64,000 bases of DNA, from the NCBI RefSeq assembly GCF_039541075.1, contig NZ_BAABFN010000002.1, forward strand, positions 1-64,000, read 5' to 3'. Positions 34,013-43,241 of the stretch are shown here, piece by piece. The translations under genes were made by a program, and so were the position numbers. The notes under the pieces were generated by a model. The model searched no databases. It saw only the letters and a list, made by a program, of their open reading frames with translations, and was not told where the DNA came from. Source of the DNA: Compostibacter hankyongensis (lineage in GTDB: Bacteria; Bacteroidota; Bacteroidia; Chitinophagales; Chitinophagaceae). Each line of letters starts with the position of its first letter. The first letter of the stretch is position 1.

Positions 34013-35554
34013 ATGAAAATATCTGGCAACATACAGAAGAACTATCCGGCGGTCTTTATGCTGATAGCGGTCGTTACAGCGTTAGCAGCCTGCAAGAAAG
34101 GGTTCCTGGACAGGGACCCTCAGGGCCGTTATACCTCGGATACCTATCCCTATCCCCAGGGCAGCAGTCCGTTCGACCAATATGTCTTCGCGGCTTACGG
34201 CGCGCTGAGGAGCTATAACGTATCGGCTACTCCTTTTATCGCGGCCGTCAGTATCCGCAGCGACGATGCCGACAAGGGCAGCACGCCCGGCGACGGAGGC
34301 GCCGACGCGCAGGATATGGATAACTTCCCGGTTTCGCCCAGCAACGGCATGGCCAACGGATTATGGACCGGATATTTCGATCTGATCAACAAATGCAATA
34401 TCGTGATGGACCAGGTCGCCAACAACGAAGAAATAACGGCCTCCGATGAAATAAAGCGGCAATCCCTTGCAGAGGCCCGATTCATCCGGGCATACGGCTA
34501 TTTTATGCTGGTCCGTTTATTCGGACGGGTACCGCTTATCGATACGGTCACCGGCACCAGTGCGAACATCCCGCAGAGCGCCCCCGGGGTTATCTATCCT
34601 TTTATAGAGAAAGACCTGCAGTATGCCGCCGCTAATCTCCCCCTGAGCTGGGATGCAAGATTTGTGGGAAGAGCTACACAGGGAGCGGCCAATGGATTGT
34701 TGGCAAAGGTCTATCTTACGGAAAAAAAATGGGGAATGGCTATGGATGCCGCTGATCTGGTGATCCAGTCCGGGCAGTATGACCTGTCCACACCCTATGA
34801 CCGGATATTCGGGGAAGATGGAGAAAATACACGGGAGTCGGTTTTTGAAATACAGGCTACTGCGGATGCCACCACGCCCACGGACTACGGCATACAATAT
34901 GCCAGCGTGCAGGGTGTCCGGGGTACCGGTTCATGGGATCTCGGCTGGGGCTGGAATACGCCGAGCACGCGACTGTTATATGCTTATGAGGACGGCGACC
35001 CGCGGGAAGCCCGTACCGTATTGTTCACCAGCACTCCCGGTCATCCGGGTCTGACCATTTACGGCGAGGTAACGCCGTTAGGACTGCCCAACCCGCGCTA
35101 TAACAATAAAGTATATACGAATCCCGCTATGCGCAATGAGGTAGGTAACCGGGGCGGCTATTGGATGAATGTAAGGGTACTGCGATATGCCGATGTGCTG
35201 CTGATGTATGCCGAAGCCGCCAATGAAGCCGGAAATACGGCCGCAGCGCTGGAAAAGCTGGAGATGGTTCGCGCACGCGCCAGGGGAGATGATGCCAATA
35301 TTCTTCCGGAGATCACGACCACTGATCAGCATCAGCTGCGCCAGATCATACGGCACGAAAGAAGGGTGGAGCTGGCGATGGAGCATGAACGCTTCTTCGA
35401 CCTGGTGCGCTGGGGTGTGGCTGCAGATACGCTTCATGCAGCGGGGAAAAACAACTTCAGCGGCAGCAGGGATAACCTGCTGCCTGTCCCGCAGGCGCAG
35501 ATCGACCTGAGCAAAGGTGAGCTGACGCAGAATCCGGAGACCCGAACCTCCTGA
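34013..35554 (+). CDS. SusD/RagB-family glycan-binding lipoprotein
   Basis: A 513-residue surface lipoprotein (lipobox TALAAC). LAEARFIRAYGYFMLVRLFGRVP (about 145-167) is the SusD helix motif, YAEAANEAGN lies near 400, and the end has LLPVPQAQIDLSKGELTQNP. It pairs with the SusC just upstream and binds the incoming oligosaccharide. Unlike the other SusD genes here it ends 11 nt before a long heptanucleotide array, which separates it from the glucanase gene. Confidence 0.95.
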   Translation: MKISGNIQKNYPAVFMLIAVVTALAACKKGFLDRDPQGRYTSDTYPYPQGSSPFDQYVFAAYGALRSYNVSATPFIAAVSIRSDDADKGSTPGDGGADAQDMDNFPVSPSNGMANGLWTGYFDLINKCNIVMDQVANNEEITASDEIKRQSLAEARFIRAYGYFMLVRLFGRVPLIDTVTGTSANIPQSAPGVIYPFIEKDLQYAAANLPLSWDARFVGRATQGAANGLLAKVYLTEKKWGMAMDAADLVIQSGQYDLSTPYDRIFGEDGENTRESVFEIQATADATTPTDYGIQYASVQGVRGTGSWDLGWGWNTPSTRLLYAYEDGDPREARTVLFTSTPGHPGLTIYGEVTPLGLPNPRYNNKVYTNPAMRNEVGNRGGYWMNVRVLRYADVLLMYAEAANEAGNTAAALEKLEMVRARARGDDANILPEITTTDQHQLRQIIRHERRVELAMEHERFFDLVRWGVAADTLHAAGKNNFSGSRDNLLPVPQAQIDLSKGELTQNPETRTS

Positions 35555-35565
35555 AGGGGGAATAG

Positions 35566-35759
35566 AGGTGAAAGGCGAAAGGTAAAGGGCAAAAGGTAAA
35601 AGGTAAAAGGTGAAAGGTAAAAGGTGAAAGGTGAAAGGTGAAAGGTAAAAGGTGAAAGGTGAAAGGTAAAAGGTGAAGGGTGAAAGGTAAAAGATTAGAG
35701 GTGAAAGGTAAAAGGTGAAGGGTAAAAGGTGAAGGGTGAAAGGTAAAAGGTAAAAGGCG
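35566..35759 (+). repeat. Heptanucleotide tandem array (AGGTRAA), 27 units plus a partial
   Basis: Starting at 35566, 27 consecutive 7-nt units run without a phase slip to 35754, followed by AGGCG. Nearly all are AGGTGAA or AGGTAAA; variants are AGGCGAA, GGGCAAA, GGGTGAA, GGGTAAA and one AGATTAG (unit 19). The strand is almost pure purine plus T. It fills the space between the SusD and glucanase genes. TAGAGGT begins the array and reappears inside it after unit 19. Confidence 0.95.
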
Positions 35760-35779
35760 TTCCGGTAATTTTTCAGGAA

Positions 35780-37432
35780 ATGGTTTTGAAATCTTTTAAA
35801 CGGATCATGGCGGTAAAAAAAACAGCGTTAGGGTTGGTCTGCATGGCCGCAGCTATCTGGATTTCCGCTTGCCGGCCCTCTTCGCCGTCTGCACAGCAAA
35901 ACGACGACAGCAACGGCAGGGGCGGACTCTCCGATAAAGCATTGCTCGATACGGTACAGCGCAGCACGATTGGTTATTTCTGGGATTTTGCCCATCCCGT
36001 TTCCGGCATGACGCCCGAGCGAACCGCCACCCCGGACACCGTTACCACGGGGGGTACTGGCTTTGGAATCAGCTGTCTTGTCGTGGGCGTACAGCGGGGA
36101 TGGCTGAACCGCGACTCGGTAATACAGCGGCTCCTGAAAATGACGGCTTTCCTGGACAGCGTGCCCCGTTTTCACGGAGCCTGGGCGCACTGGATGAACG
36201 GCGCCACCGGCGCCGCCTGCCACTTCAGCCCGAAAGACGACGGGGGCGATCTGGTGGAAACCTCTTTTCTCATCAACGGACTGCTGGTGGCGCAGCAGTA
36301 TTTTAACGGCGGTAATGCTCCGGAGACGCTTTTGCGGAAGCGGATACAGCACCTCTGGGAAACCGTGGAGTGGGACTGGTACACGCGCAACCACAGCGGA
36401 AAGCTTTACTGGCACTGGTCGCCTCGTTACGGCTGGGCAATGAATATGCCCATACAGGGCTTTAACGAGTGCCTCATCACCTATATCCTCGCCTTGTCCT
36501 CGCCTACCCATCCTATTCCCCCGGAGGTCTACCGGAACACCTGGACGGGCGGCCCGCATTTCCGGAACGGAAATAACTATATCGGCTACACGCTTAAGAT
36601 CGGGTTTCCTTACGGCGGTCCGCTCTTTTTCAGCCATTATTCCTTTCTGGGACTGGATCCGCGGCAGATGCAGGATCAATATGTGAACTACTGGCAGCAC
36701 AATGTACGTCACACGCTGATCAACCGGGCATACTGCATAGTGCAGGCTCCGGCCGGCTACCGGTATTCGGAGCAGGTCTGGGGGCTCACCGCCAGCGACC
36801 AGCCGCAGGGTTATTCCGCCCATGCGCCGGACAATGACAACGGCACCATCACGCCTACCGCCGCCCTGTCGGCTTTTCCCTATACTCCCTATTATTCCAT
36901 GCAGGCCTTGCGGTATTTTTATAACGGGCTTGGCGATCGCCTTTGGGGCGCTTACGGATTTTACGATGCCTTTAACCTGAAAGACAGCTGGTTTTCCGAT
37001 CAGTATCTGGCCATTGATGAGGGAACGATACCCGTCATGATCGAGAATTACCGCAGCGGACTGATCTGGAGGCTTTTTATGCAGCGGCCGGACATCCGGC
37101 AGGGTTTGCAGAGAGCCGGTATCGGTAGTCCGTCGTATCCCACAGGGTTTTATCTGGCTGTGCCCGAACGGCAGTGCGGCTGCCTGGAGCTGATGCGGCA
37201 TCCTGACCTGGGCCGTTACCGGCTTGCCTATTATGTCCGGGAAGGAGATACCCCCGTTTCCCTGTATCTGCGGGGAAAGACGGGCAGCAACCGGATCACC
37301 CTTGCTGAAGGGAAGACGGGCAGCGGCGCCCGGGAGATCGTGTTCGGCGACAGCCTTACCCCCGGCATCTATACCGCGCTGCTGGAGTCGGCCGGCCGGG
37401 TCCGGGACTCGCTGAGGTTGGTTTTGCATTGA
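35780..37432 (+). CDS. PF10091 glucoamylase-family lipoprotein, probable GH144 endo-beta-1,2-glucanase
   Basis: A 550-residue lipoprotein (lipobox WISAC near residue 31) with an (alpha/alpha)6-barrel of Pfam PF10091. Landmarks are TIGYFWDFAHPVSGM (about 63-77), GFNECLITYILALSSP (about 227-242), FFSHYSFLGLDP (about 288-299), VWGLTASDQPQGY (about 334-346) and ALSAFPYTPYYSMQALR. The founding GH144 enzyme, from Chitinophaga pinensis, cuts beta-1,2-glucan internally. A GH3 glucosidase follows, as in beta-1,2-glucan loci of other Bacteroidota. ATG 35807 is an alternative start. The gene has heptamer arrays on both sides, which is unusual. Activity on beta-1,2-glucan is inferred. Confidence 0.85.
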   Translation: MVLKSFKRIMAVKKTALGLVCMAAAIWISACRPSSPSAQQNDDSNGRGGLSDKALLDTVQRSTIGYFWDFAHPVSGMTPERTATPDTVTTGGTGFGISCLVVGVQRGWLNRDSVIQRLLKMTAFLDSVPRFHGAWAHWMNGATGAACHFSPKDDGGDLVETSFLINGLLVAQQYFNGGNAPETLLRKRIQHLWETVEWDWYTRNHSGKLYWHWSPRYGWAMNMPIQGFNECLITYILALSSPTHPIPPEVYRNTWTGGPHFRNGNNYIGYTLKIGFPYGGPLFFSHYSFLGLDPRQMQDQYVNYWQHNVRHTLINRAYCIVQAPAGYRYSEQVWGLTASDQPQGYSAHAPDNDNGTITPTAALSAFPYTPYYSMQALRYFYNGLGDRLWGAYGFYDAFNLKDSWFSDQYLAIDEGTIPVMIENYRSGLIWRLFMQRPDIRQGLQRAGIGSPSYPTGFYLAVPERQCGCLELMRHPDLGRYRLAYYVREGDTPVSLYLRGKTGSNRITLAEGKTGSGAREIVFGDSLTPGIYTALLESAGRVRDSLRLVLH

Positions 37433-37442
37433 CCCCGTTTAG

Positions 37443-37470
37443 AGGTAAAAGGTAAAAGGTGAAGGGTGAA
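37443..37470 (+). repeat. Second heptanucleotide array (4 units)
   Basis: Four units (AGGTAAA, AGGTAAA, AGGTGAA, GGGTGAA) followed by AGGCA begin 10 nt after the glucanase stop. The entry sequence TTTAGAGGT resembles that of the large array, so both belong to one repeat family placed just behind coding sequences. Confidence 0.9.
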
Positions 37471-37504
37471 AGGCATTTTAAGTCTAACGTTTGAGGTTCC
37501 TTTT

Positions 37505-37575
37505 CAGACAGATGAACGTTGGACGAGTAAAGTCTAAAGTCCATGGTTTCATTCCAGGCAGATGAACGTTAGACG
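37505..37575 (+). repeat. 21-nt direct repeat, two copies 50 bp apart
   Basis: Two near-identical 21-nt copies (37505-37525 and 37555-37575) begin CAGRCAGATGAACG and end TTRGACG, differing at two purines. Related strings with TTAGACGTT or TTTAGACGTT follow, one at 37678-37687 just before the GH3 gene and one at 17391-17399 before another SusC. The region between the glucanase and glucosidase genes is thus built largely of repeats. Confidence 0.8.
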
Positions 37576-37713
37576 TTAAATGCGTAGCACTGGCAACGGA
37601 GTTGATTTCTTTTTAAATAGTGTTGCCGAACTGCGTTTTACTGAGGCCTATGAAAAAACATTGTGCACGAAGTAAACTTTAGACGTTATGCTATTGAACT
37701 TCAAACCGGAAAC

Positions 37714-40005
37714 ATGCTAATACGAATTGTATTCCTGTTGACGCTGGCGGCCTGCCTGCCGCAAGCACCGGCTGCTGCGCAGGAAAAGCAGCCGGGGGAT
37801 GACCGTCAGATGGCGTTTTTTATAGACAGCCTGATGAGCAGGATGACCCTGGATGAAAAGATCGGGCAGCTGAATCTCCTCACCAGCGATATGGACGTTA
37901 CCGGTCCGTCTATGCGGAAGAACTATGCGGAAGATATCCGGAAGGGTCGGGTGGGGGCTATCTTCAACGCCTATACGCCGGAATATGTAAAGCAACTGCA
38001 GGATATGGCGGTGAAGCAGACCCGTCTGCATATACCGCTGTTGTTCGGCTACGATGTTATCCACGGTCATAAAACCATTTTTCCTGTTCCCCTGGGCATG
38101 GCGGCCAGCTGGGACACCGCGGCGGTTGAGAAGGCGGCCCGGATTGCCGCGGAGGAAGCTTCGGCCGACGGCATCAACTGGGTGTACTCACCGATGGTAG
38201 ATATTGCCCGTGACCCGCGCTGGGGCCGCGTTATGGAAGGCGCAGGCGAGGATCCCCGGCTGGGTAGCCTGATGGCCCGCGCCTATGTAAAAGGTTACCA
38301 GGGCAATGACCTTTCGGCATCCCATACCGTGCTGGCCTGTGTAAAACATTTTGCTTTGTACGGAGCTGCCGAGGGCGGGCGCGACTACAATACGGTAGAC
38401 ATGAGCCGGCGGCGGATGTTTGAAACCTATCTGCCTCCTTATAAGGCGGCCCTCGATGCCGGCGCCGGTTCGGTGATGACCTCCTTTAACGAGGTGAACG
38501 GCATTCCGGCTACGGGCAACCGCTGGTTGTTGAAGGACCTGCTGCGTCGGCAATGGGGTTTCTCCGGGTTGGTGGTGACCGACTATACGGCCATACCCGA
38601 AATGATCAGTCATGGTGTCGGCCGTAACACGTCGGAGGTGGGGACGCAGGCTTTACAGGCCGGGGTGGATATGGATATGCAGGGAGAGGTGTATGTCACG
38701 CAGCTGAAATCATTGCTGCAGGAGGGAAAGATAAGCCGGCAGGATATCGATACGGCGGTACGGCATGTGCTGGAGGCCAAGTACAGGCTGGGGCTGTTCA
38801 GCGATCCTTATCGTTATGTCCATGAAAACCCGGATAAGGTGATCATGAGCCCGGACAAGCTGGCCTTTGCGCGGGAGATGGCCCGGAAGTCCATGGTACT
38901 GCTAAAAAATGCCGGACAGCTGCTCCCCCTGAAGAAATCCGGGTCTATTGCGCTGATCGGTCCGTTGGCCGATGACCGGCGCGATCTGATCGGCGCCTGG
39001 AGCGCGGCGGGCGACTGGCACAGGGCAGTGAGCCTGTTGAGCGGGGTAAAGGCGGCCGTAGAAGGCCGGGCAAAGGTATACTATGCAAAGGGGGCCAACC
39101 TCGTGGATGATACCGCGCTTTTACGAAAGCTGAATGCTGCCGGAGCAGATATTACCGTGGATGCCAAAAGTCCGGAACAGCTGATCCGCGAGGCCGTCGC
39201 AACGGCCGAGAGGGCCGATGTGGTGGTGATGGCGTTGGGTGAATCCGCAGCGATGACCGGAGAAGCGGCCAGCCGCAGCGACATCGGTCTTACTCCGAAC
39301 CAGCAGGAGTTGCTAAGCGCCGTATATGCTACGGGGAAGCCGGTTGTGCTGGTGCTGATGAACGGAAGGCCGCTTACGCTCCCCTGGGAAGATGCCCATA
39401 TCCCCGCCATCCTCGAAAGCTGGTTCGGCGGCACCGAGGCGGGCGCCGCCATCGCGGACGTCCTTTTCGGAGCCTATAACCCTTCCGGAAAGCTCACCAT
39501 ATCTTTCCCCGTAAGCGTGGGACAGATACCCGTTTATTACAGCCATAAAAGCACCGGCAGGCCTGCGGATCCGGGGAATAAATATACTTCCAAATACCTG
39601 GACATCCCCAACGAACCGCTTTACCCCTTCGGGTATGGACTGAGCTATACGCATTTTAGCTATGGCGATATTGTTTTAAGCACCCGTAAGCTGCGCCGGG
39701 GAGAAATTCTGCGTATGGCTGTAACCGTTACCAACGACGGCCATTATGACGGTACCGAAACCGCCCAGCTTTATCTCCGGGACAGGGTGGCCAGCGTTAC
39801 CCGGCCGGTAAAGGAGCTAAAAGATTACCGGCAGGTATTTTTAAAGCAGGGTGAAAGCAAAAGGCTGACCTTCACCCTTACTCCGGAGGACCTGAAATTT
39901 TACAACCGGGACATGCAATGGGTTACGGAGCCCGGGGATTTTGAAATATTCATCGGCGGCAACTCCAGGGACCTGCAGCGGGCAGCCTTTACGCTGACGG
40001 AATAA
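37714..40005 (+). CDS. GH3 beta-glucosidase
   Basis: A 763-residue glycosidase of the BglX type: N-terminal TIM barrel with nucleophile Asp in GLVVTDYTAIPEM, middle alpha/beta domain with GESAAMTGEAASRSDI (acid/base Glu region), and a C-terminal fibronectin-like domain. KHFALYGAAEGGRDYN is also typical. ATG 37714 is chosen because a signal peptide follows at once (LLTLAACLPQAPAAAQ); the GTG at 37663 would add residues encoded by repeat sequence. The LAAC may be a lipobox, so periplasmic and membrane-anchored forms are both possible. After an endo-beta-1,2-glucanase gene it should release glucose from sophoro-oligosaccharides. Confidence 0.9.
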   Translation: MLIRIVFLLTLAACLPQAPAAAQEKQPGDDRQMAFFIDSLMSRMTLDEKIGQLNLLTSDMDVTGPSMRKNYAEDIRKGRVGAIFNAYTPEYVKQLQDMAVKQTRLHIPLLFGYDVIHGHKTIFPVPLGMAASWDTAAVEKAARIAAEEASADGINWVYSPMVDIARDPRWGRVMEGAGEDPRLGSLMARAYVKGYQGNDLSASHTVLACVKHFALYGAAEGGRDYNTVDMSRRRMFETYLPPYKAALDAGAGSVMTSFNEVNGIPATGNRWLLKDLLRRQWGFSGLVVTDYTAIPEMISHGVGRNTSEVGTQALQAGVDMDMQGEVYVTQLKSLLQEGKISRQDIDTAVRHVLEAKYRLGLFSDPYRYVHENPDKVIMSPDKLAFAREMARKSMVLLKNAGQLLPLKKSGSIALIGPLADDRRDLIGAWSAAGDWHRAVSLLSGVKAAVEGRAKVYYAKGANLVDDTALLRKLNAAGADITVDAKSPEQLIREAVATAERADVVVMALGESAAMTGEAASRSDIGLTPNQQELLSAVYATGKPVVLVLMNGRPLTLPWEDAHIPAILESWFGGTEAGAAIADVLFGAYNPSGKLTISFPVSVGQIPVYYSHKSTGRPADPGNKYTSKYLDIPNEPLYPFGYGLSYTHFSYGDIVLSTRKLRRGEILRMAVTVTNDGHYDGTETAQLYLRDRVASVTRPVKELKDYRQVFLKQGESKRLTFTLTPEDLKFYNRDMQWVTEPGDFEIFIGGNSRDLQRAAFTLTE

Positions 40006-40029
40006 CCCGTTTGTCTCTGCAGTGAACCG

Positions 40030-43000
40030 TTACTGTTTTTTCTTTAGCGTGCTCAGGTATTCCACCAGGTTCACCAGCTGATCCTGCGGCATGCTGCTGG
40101 CCAGGCCCGTCGGCATCAGGGAGTGGTCATAAGCCTTGCGGGCGGCGACGTTTTTAGCGGGGATTTTTTCCACCGTTCCTCCGATCATCTTTACATCCAC
40201 CTCTTCCGGCGTTTCACTGCTGATATACCCCAGCACTGTTTTTCCGTCTTTGAGGGTAAAAGTATATCCTTCATACCCGAAGCTGATACCCGCATCCGGG
40301 GTGATGATGGATTTATAGATCGCCTCTTTGGCCAGCTTGCCGCCGATCTCCGAAAGGTTAGGGCCAAAGTCCGTACCCTGTCCTGCTGCCATATGGCAGG
40401 TGCTGCAGTAGCTGAGGAAAACTTCCTTTCCTTTGCCGGCATCGCCTTTCATACCCGCCAGGCTGGCAATGGGAGGAAGAGCCGACTTTGCGCCGCTGCC
40501 GGTATGGAAATAGGCTTCGGCTTTTTCCCGCACTTCATCCCGGTAGGCGTGCAGCAGGACGTCCGCCGCCACCGTATCTACGAGATGGGGTAATTTGTGA
40601 GTATCCATCAGCTTCAACAGGATGTCCTCGCCGCGGCGACCCCGGCCGATTTCCTTTGTGGCCAGTTTGCGCAGGCCCGGATCGGAGGACTTGTCCAGCA
40701 GCAGGGAGAGCAAAAGGTCTTTGCTTTCCTGAGACCTGCTGTGTCCCAGCAGGGTAATAAGGTTATGCGCGGCAGCCGTATCGCCCCGGAGCTTTTTGCG
40801 GACCAGGTTTTCACCTCCGGTATTGAGCAGGGTTTCCATCGTTTCCATGCGCATTTCTTCCGAAGGGACGGTAAGCGCCATATCCAGCAGCTGGGGACCT
40901 TGGTCGCGGATATGGTATTTCTCCACCAGCTGAATAAATTCTTTGCGGTGCTGCACGCTTTGGAGGCTGCGGCTGATACGCTCGCGGAAAGCGGCCGTAC
41001 GGGGCGCCTGGTCCGGGTCCATCTGCAGCAGGGCAATGGCGTCGATAAAGGATTGTTTGGGATGATGACCCTGCAGCAGGGTATTCAATACCCGTTGTTT
41101 GTCCGGATCGGGATAGAAATCCAGCGCCCGGAAAAATTTCAGGTTTTGCTCCGGATCGACGCGGGGATTTTCGATGATCTGGGTCAGCAGGGGGAGGGCG
41201 GCGGGGGTACGGGCGCGCCATACGATATCCCGGCCCGAGGCGGAGTTCCATTCATTGCCCATCTGCCGGAGCCAGGCCGCCAGATAGCTGTCCCATTGCC
41301 GGTCGGCGCCGATGCCGAGCGCTTCCAGGTACCAGCGGTCCTTGCCGTCGTATTGTGCGGCCAGCGCTGACCACAGCGCGGGCGCTTGGGGGGAACGGCT
41401 GTGCCGCAGAGCGATCGCGGCGGTACGGCGGACCTGTGCCGAGGGATCGCGCAGCACCTGCTTTACGACCGCTGTGATATCTCCCCGTAGCTCCTGGGCC
41501 GCCCGTATAGCCGTGATGCGGATGTCTTCATCTTTATCCCTGAGCGCCTCCTGTATATACTGCATTCCCTTGGACGGCAGCTTGCTCAGCAGCCACAGGG
41601 CACGGGCCTGGTAGCGGGGATTATCCGACTTAAACATTTTCTCCAGTGCGGGAACGGCCTTTTCTCCCCAGCCATGCAGTCTTTCCCAGGCCAGGTAGCG
41701 GGTGGCCAGGTTGGGGCTTTCCAGGGCTTTGACAGCGTCTTCCGGAGTGCCAAGCTCCGGTGGCGCAACCGTATATGAGGTTCCCGGCGGGGCAATGCGG
41801 TAGATACGGCCCTTCTCCAGGTCGCCCACCTGGTGACCGCCCACGCCCGGATCGTACCAGTCGGCGATAAACAACGATCCGTCCGGCGCCACGCATACAT
41901 CCGAAGGACGGAACCATTTGTCATAGATGCCCTCCACGATGTTGACGATCTTTGCCGTATAGCCGGCCCCGTTCTTTTCCACGGGGTAAGACCGGACTAC
42001 ATTCGGAAGGGCGTCTGCATGGATAATCTGGTTGCGGAAAACCGCCGGCAGAAGATCGCCTTCATAGACCAACATGCCGGTGGGAGAGCCGGCGCCCGTC
42101 TGCAGCAGGTTGGGCACCACGCCGGGATCGTTCAGGTGCCAGTGACGGTAGGGAATGGAGTCTTCCATGTTCACCCTGGGGGTGCGCCAGTTGGCCCCGG
42201 TCATCTCATCGGTATAGCCGTAGTTGCCGTGCTGCATCACATAATTGATCCGCACGCCCCGGTTGCCGTCGTCGTCATTATCGGACTGCCACAGATTGCC
42301 GAAGGCATCTACCGCCACCTCGTAATTGTTCCGGAAATTATGGCCCAGCACCTCTATATTACTGCCGTCCGGGTCGCAGCGGAATACCATGCCTTCCCGG
42401 TAAGGCTTACCGTGATTGTTGATGGGAATGCCTTCGATATCGTGGGCAATGTCGCCGTTTTTATCCAGGATGCTGTCTCCCGCATTCCCGAAGTTGAAAT
42501 ACAGCTTTCCGTCCGGGCCGAAGGTAAAGGCATGTATGCCGTGATCATGCTGTTCTCCGGCTATGCCTTCGAACAGCACTTCTTTTTTGTCGGCCTTATC
42601 GTCGCCGTCGGTATCCGTCAGGATAAAGACTTTGGGGCTGCAGGAGATGATCACCCTGTTGCCCAGTACGCAGATGCCGAGGGCGGCGTTTACATCCATA
42701 CCCTGGTAAAAGGTTTTGCTGGTATCCGCCGCGCCGTCCCCGTCGGTATCTTCCAGGATCAGGATTTTGTCGCCCTCTTCCTTTACGGGATGACCCGGAT
42801 TGTACTGGGGACGGTAGTTAAAACCTTCGCATATCCAGACGCGGCCCCTGGCGTCGATATCCATATTGGTGGGGTTGGTGATCATGGGCTCGCTGGCGAA
42901 GAGGGTAGCATATAGTCCCTCGTCGATCTGTAATCCTTTCAGGGCGTTCTGCGCCAGCCGCTGCTGCTCGTCCGGCAGCTTTTCCGGATGTTGCGCAGGC

Positions 43001-43089
43001 GGGGCCTGCTTGCAGGAAGCCAGGGACAGGACGGCCAGGCATACGATAAGCGAGGAGAATCTGAGATGATGGAGATCAACCTGTTTCAT
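40030..43089 (-). CDS. PVC-type dehydrogenase/HEAT/cytochrome c lipoprotein
   Basis: A 1019-residue lipoprotein (lipobox SLASC) of a class abundant in Planctomycetota and Chitinophagia. An N-terminal NHL-like propeller (about 50-430, ILILEDTDGDGAAD and FIADWYDPGVGG) resembles the membrane-bound dehydrogenase domain TIGR02604, HEAT repeats fill about 440-800, and a C-terminal cytochrome c domain has the haem site CSTCH (about 894-898) with distal KAYDHSLMPTGLA. It may oxidise a sugar and pass electrons to its own haem, or act as acceptor for another dehydrogenase. It follows SusD by 152 nt on the same strand and is convergent with GH3. It is the only c-type cytochrome in the window. Confidence 0.86.
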   Translation of the reverse strand: MKQVDLHHLRFSSLIVCLAVLSLASCKQAPPAQHPEKLPDEQQRLAQNALKGLQIDEGLYATLFASEPMITNPTNMDIDARGRVWICEGFNYRPQYNPGHPVKEEGDKILILEDTDGDGAADTSKTFYQGMDVNAALGICVLGNRVIISCSPKVFILTDTDGDDKADKKEVLFEGIAGEQHDHGIHAFTFGPDGKLYFNFGNAGDSILDKNGDIAHDIEGIPINNHGKPYREGMVFRCDPDGSNIEVLGHNFRNNYEVAVDAFGNLWQSDNDDDGNRGVRINYVMQHGNYGYTDEMTGANWRTPRVNMEDSIPYRHWHLNDPGVVPNLLQTGAGSPTGMLVYEGDLLPAVFRNQIIHADALPNVVRSYPVEKNGAGYTAKIVNIVEGIYDKWFRPSDVCVAPDGSLFIADWYDPGVGGHQVGDLEKGRIYRIAPPGTSYTVAPPELGTPEDAVKALESPNLATRYLAWERLHGWGEKAVPALEKMFKSDNPRYQARALWLLSKLPSKGMQYIQEALRDKDEDIRITAIRAAQELRGDITAVVKQVLRDPSAQVRRTAAIALRHSRSPQAPALWSALAAQYDGKDRWYLEALGIGADRQWDSYLAAWLRQMGNEWNSASGRDIVWRARTPAALPLLTQIIENPRVDPEQNLKFFRALDFYPDPDKQRVLNTLLQGHHPKQSFIDAIALLQMDPDQAPRTAAFRERISRSLQSVQHRKEFIQLVEKYHIRDQGPQLLDMALTVPSEEMRMETMETLLNTGGENLVRKKLRGDTAAAHNLITLLGHSRSQESKDLLLSLLLDKSSDPGLRKLATKEIGRGRRGEDILLKLMDTHKLPHLVDTVAADVLLHAYRDEVREKAEAYFHTGSGAKSALPPIASLAGMKGDAGKGKEVFLSYCSTCHMAAGQGTDFGPNLSEIGGKLAKEAIYKSIITPDAGISFGYEGYTFTLKDGKTVLGYISSETPEEVDVKMIGGTVEKIPAKNVAARKAYDHSLMPTGLASSMPQDQLVNLVEYLSTLKKKQ

Positions 43090-43180
43090 GGGTACGATAT
43101 CAATTTTGGTTGCTGTTTAACGAAAGAGGATACGGTGTGGACTACAAAATAGGGCTTTTCCCCCTTTTTTCCGGATGTTT

Positions 43181-43202
43181 CTGCCGGCGGTGATGCCGGC
43201 AG
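43181..43202. other. Hairpin between SusD and the cytochrome gene
   Basis: CTGCCGGC (43181-43188) and GCCGGCAG (43195-43202) form a perfect 8-bp stem with a 6-nt loop. On the minus strand it is not followed by a T-tract, so it may pause or protect the transcript and not end it. Confidence 0.5.
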
Positions 43203-43241
43203 TACATTCCGGAGCGTATAGGGTTTCCCGGTAGACACCTT

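Noticed and set aside
35566..35759. Heptamer array as a CRISPR array
   Set aside because: Units are 7 nt, contiguous and without spacers, and no cas gene is present.
35828..37429. 533-codon minus-strand frame opposite the glucanase gene
   Set aside because: It is a shadow of the coding strand; the plus-strand protein matches PF10091 throughout.
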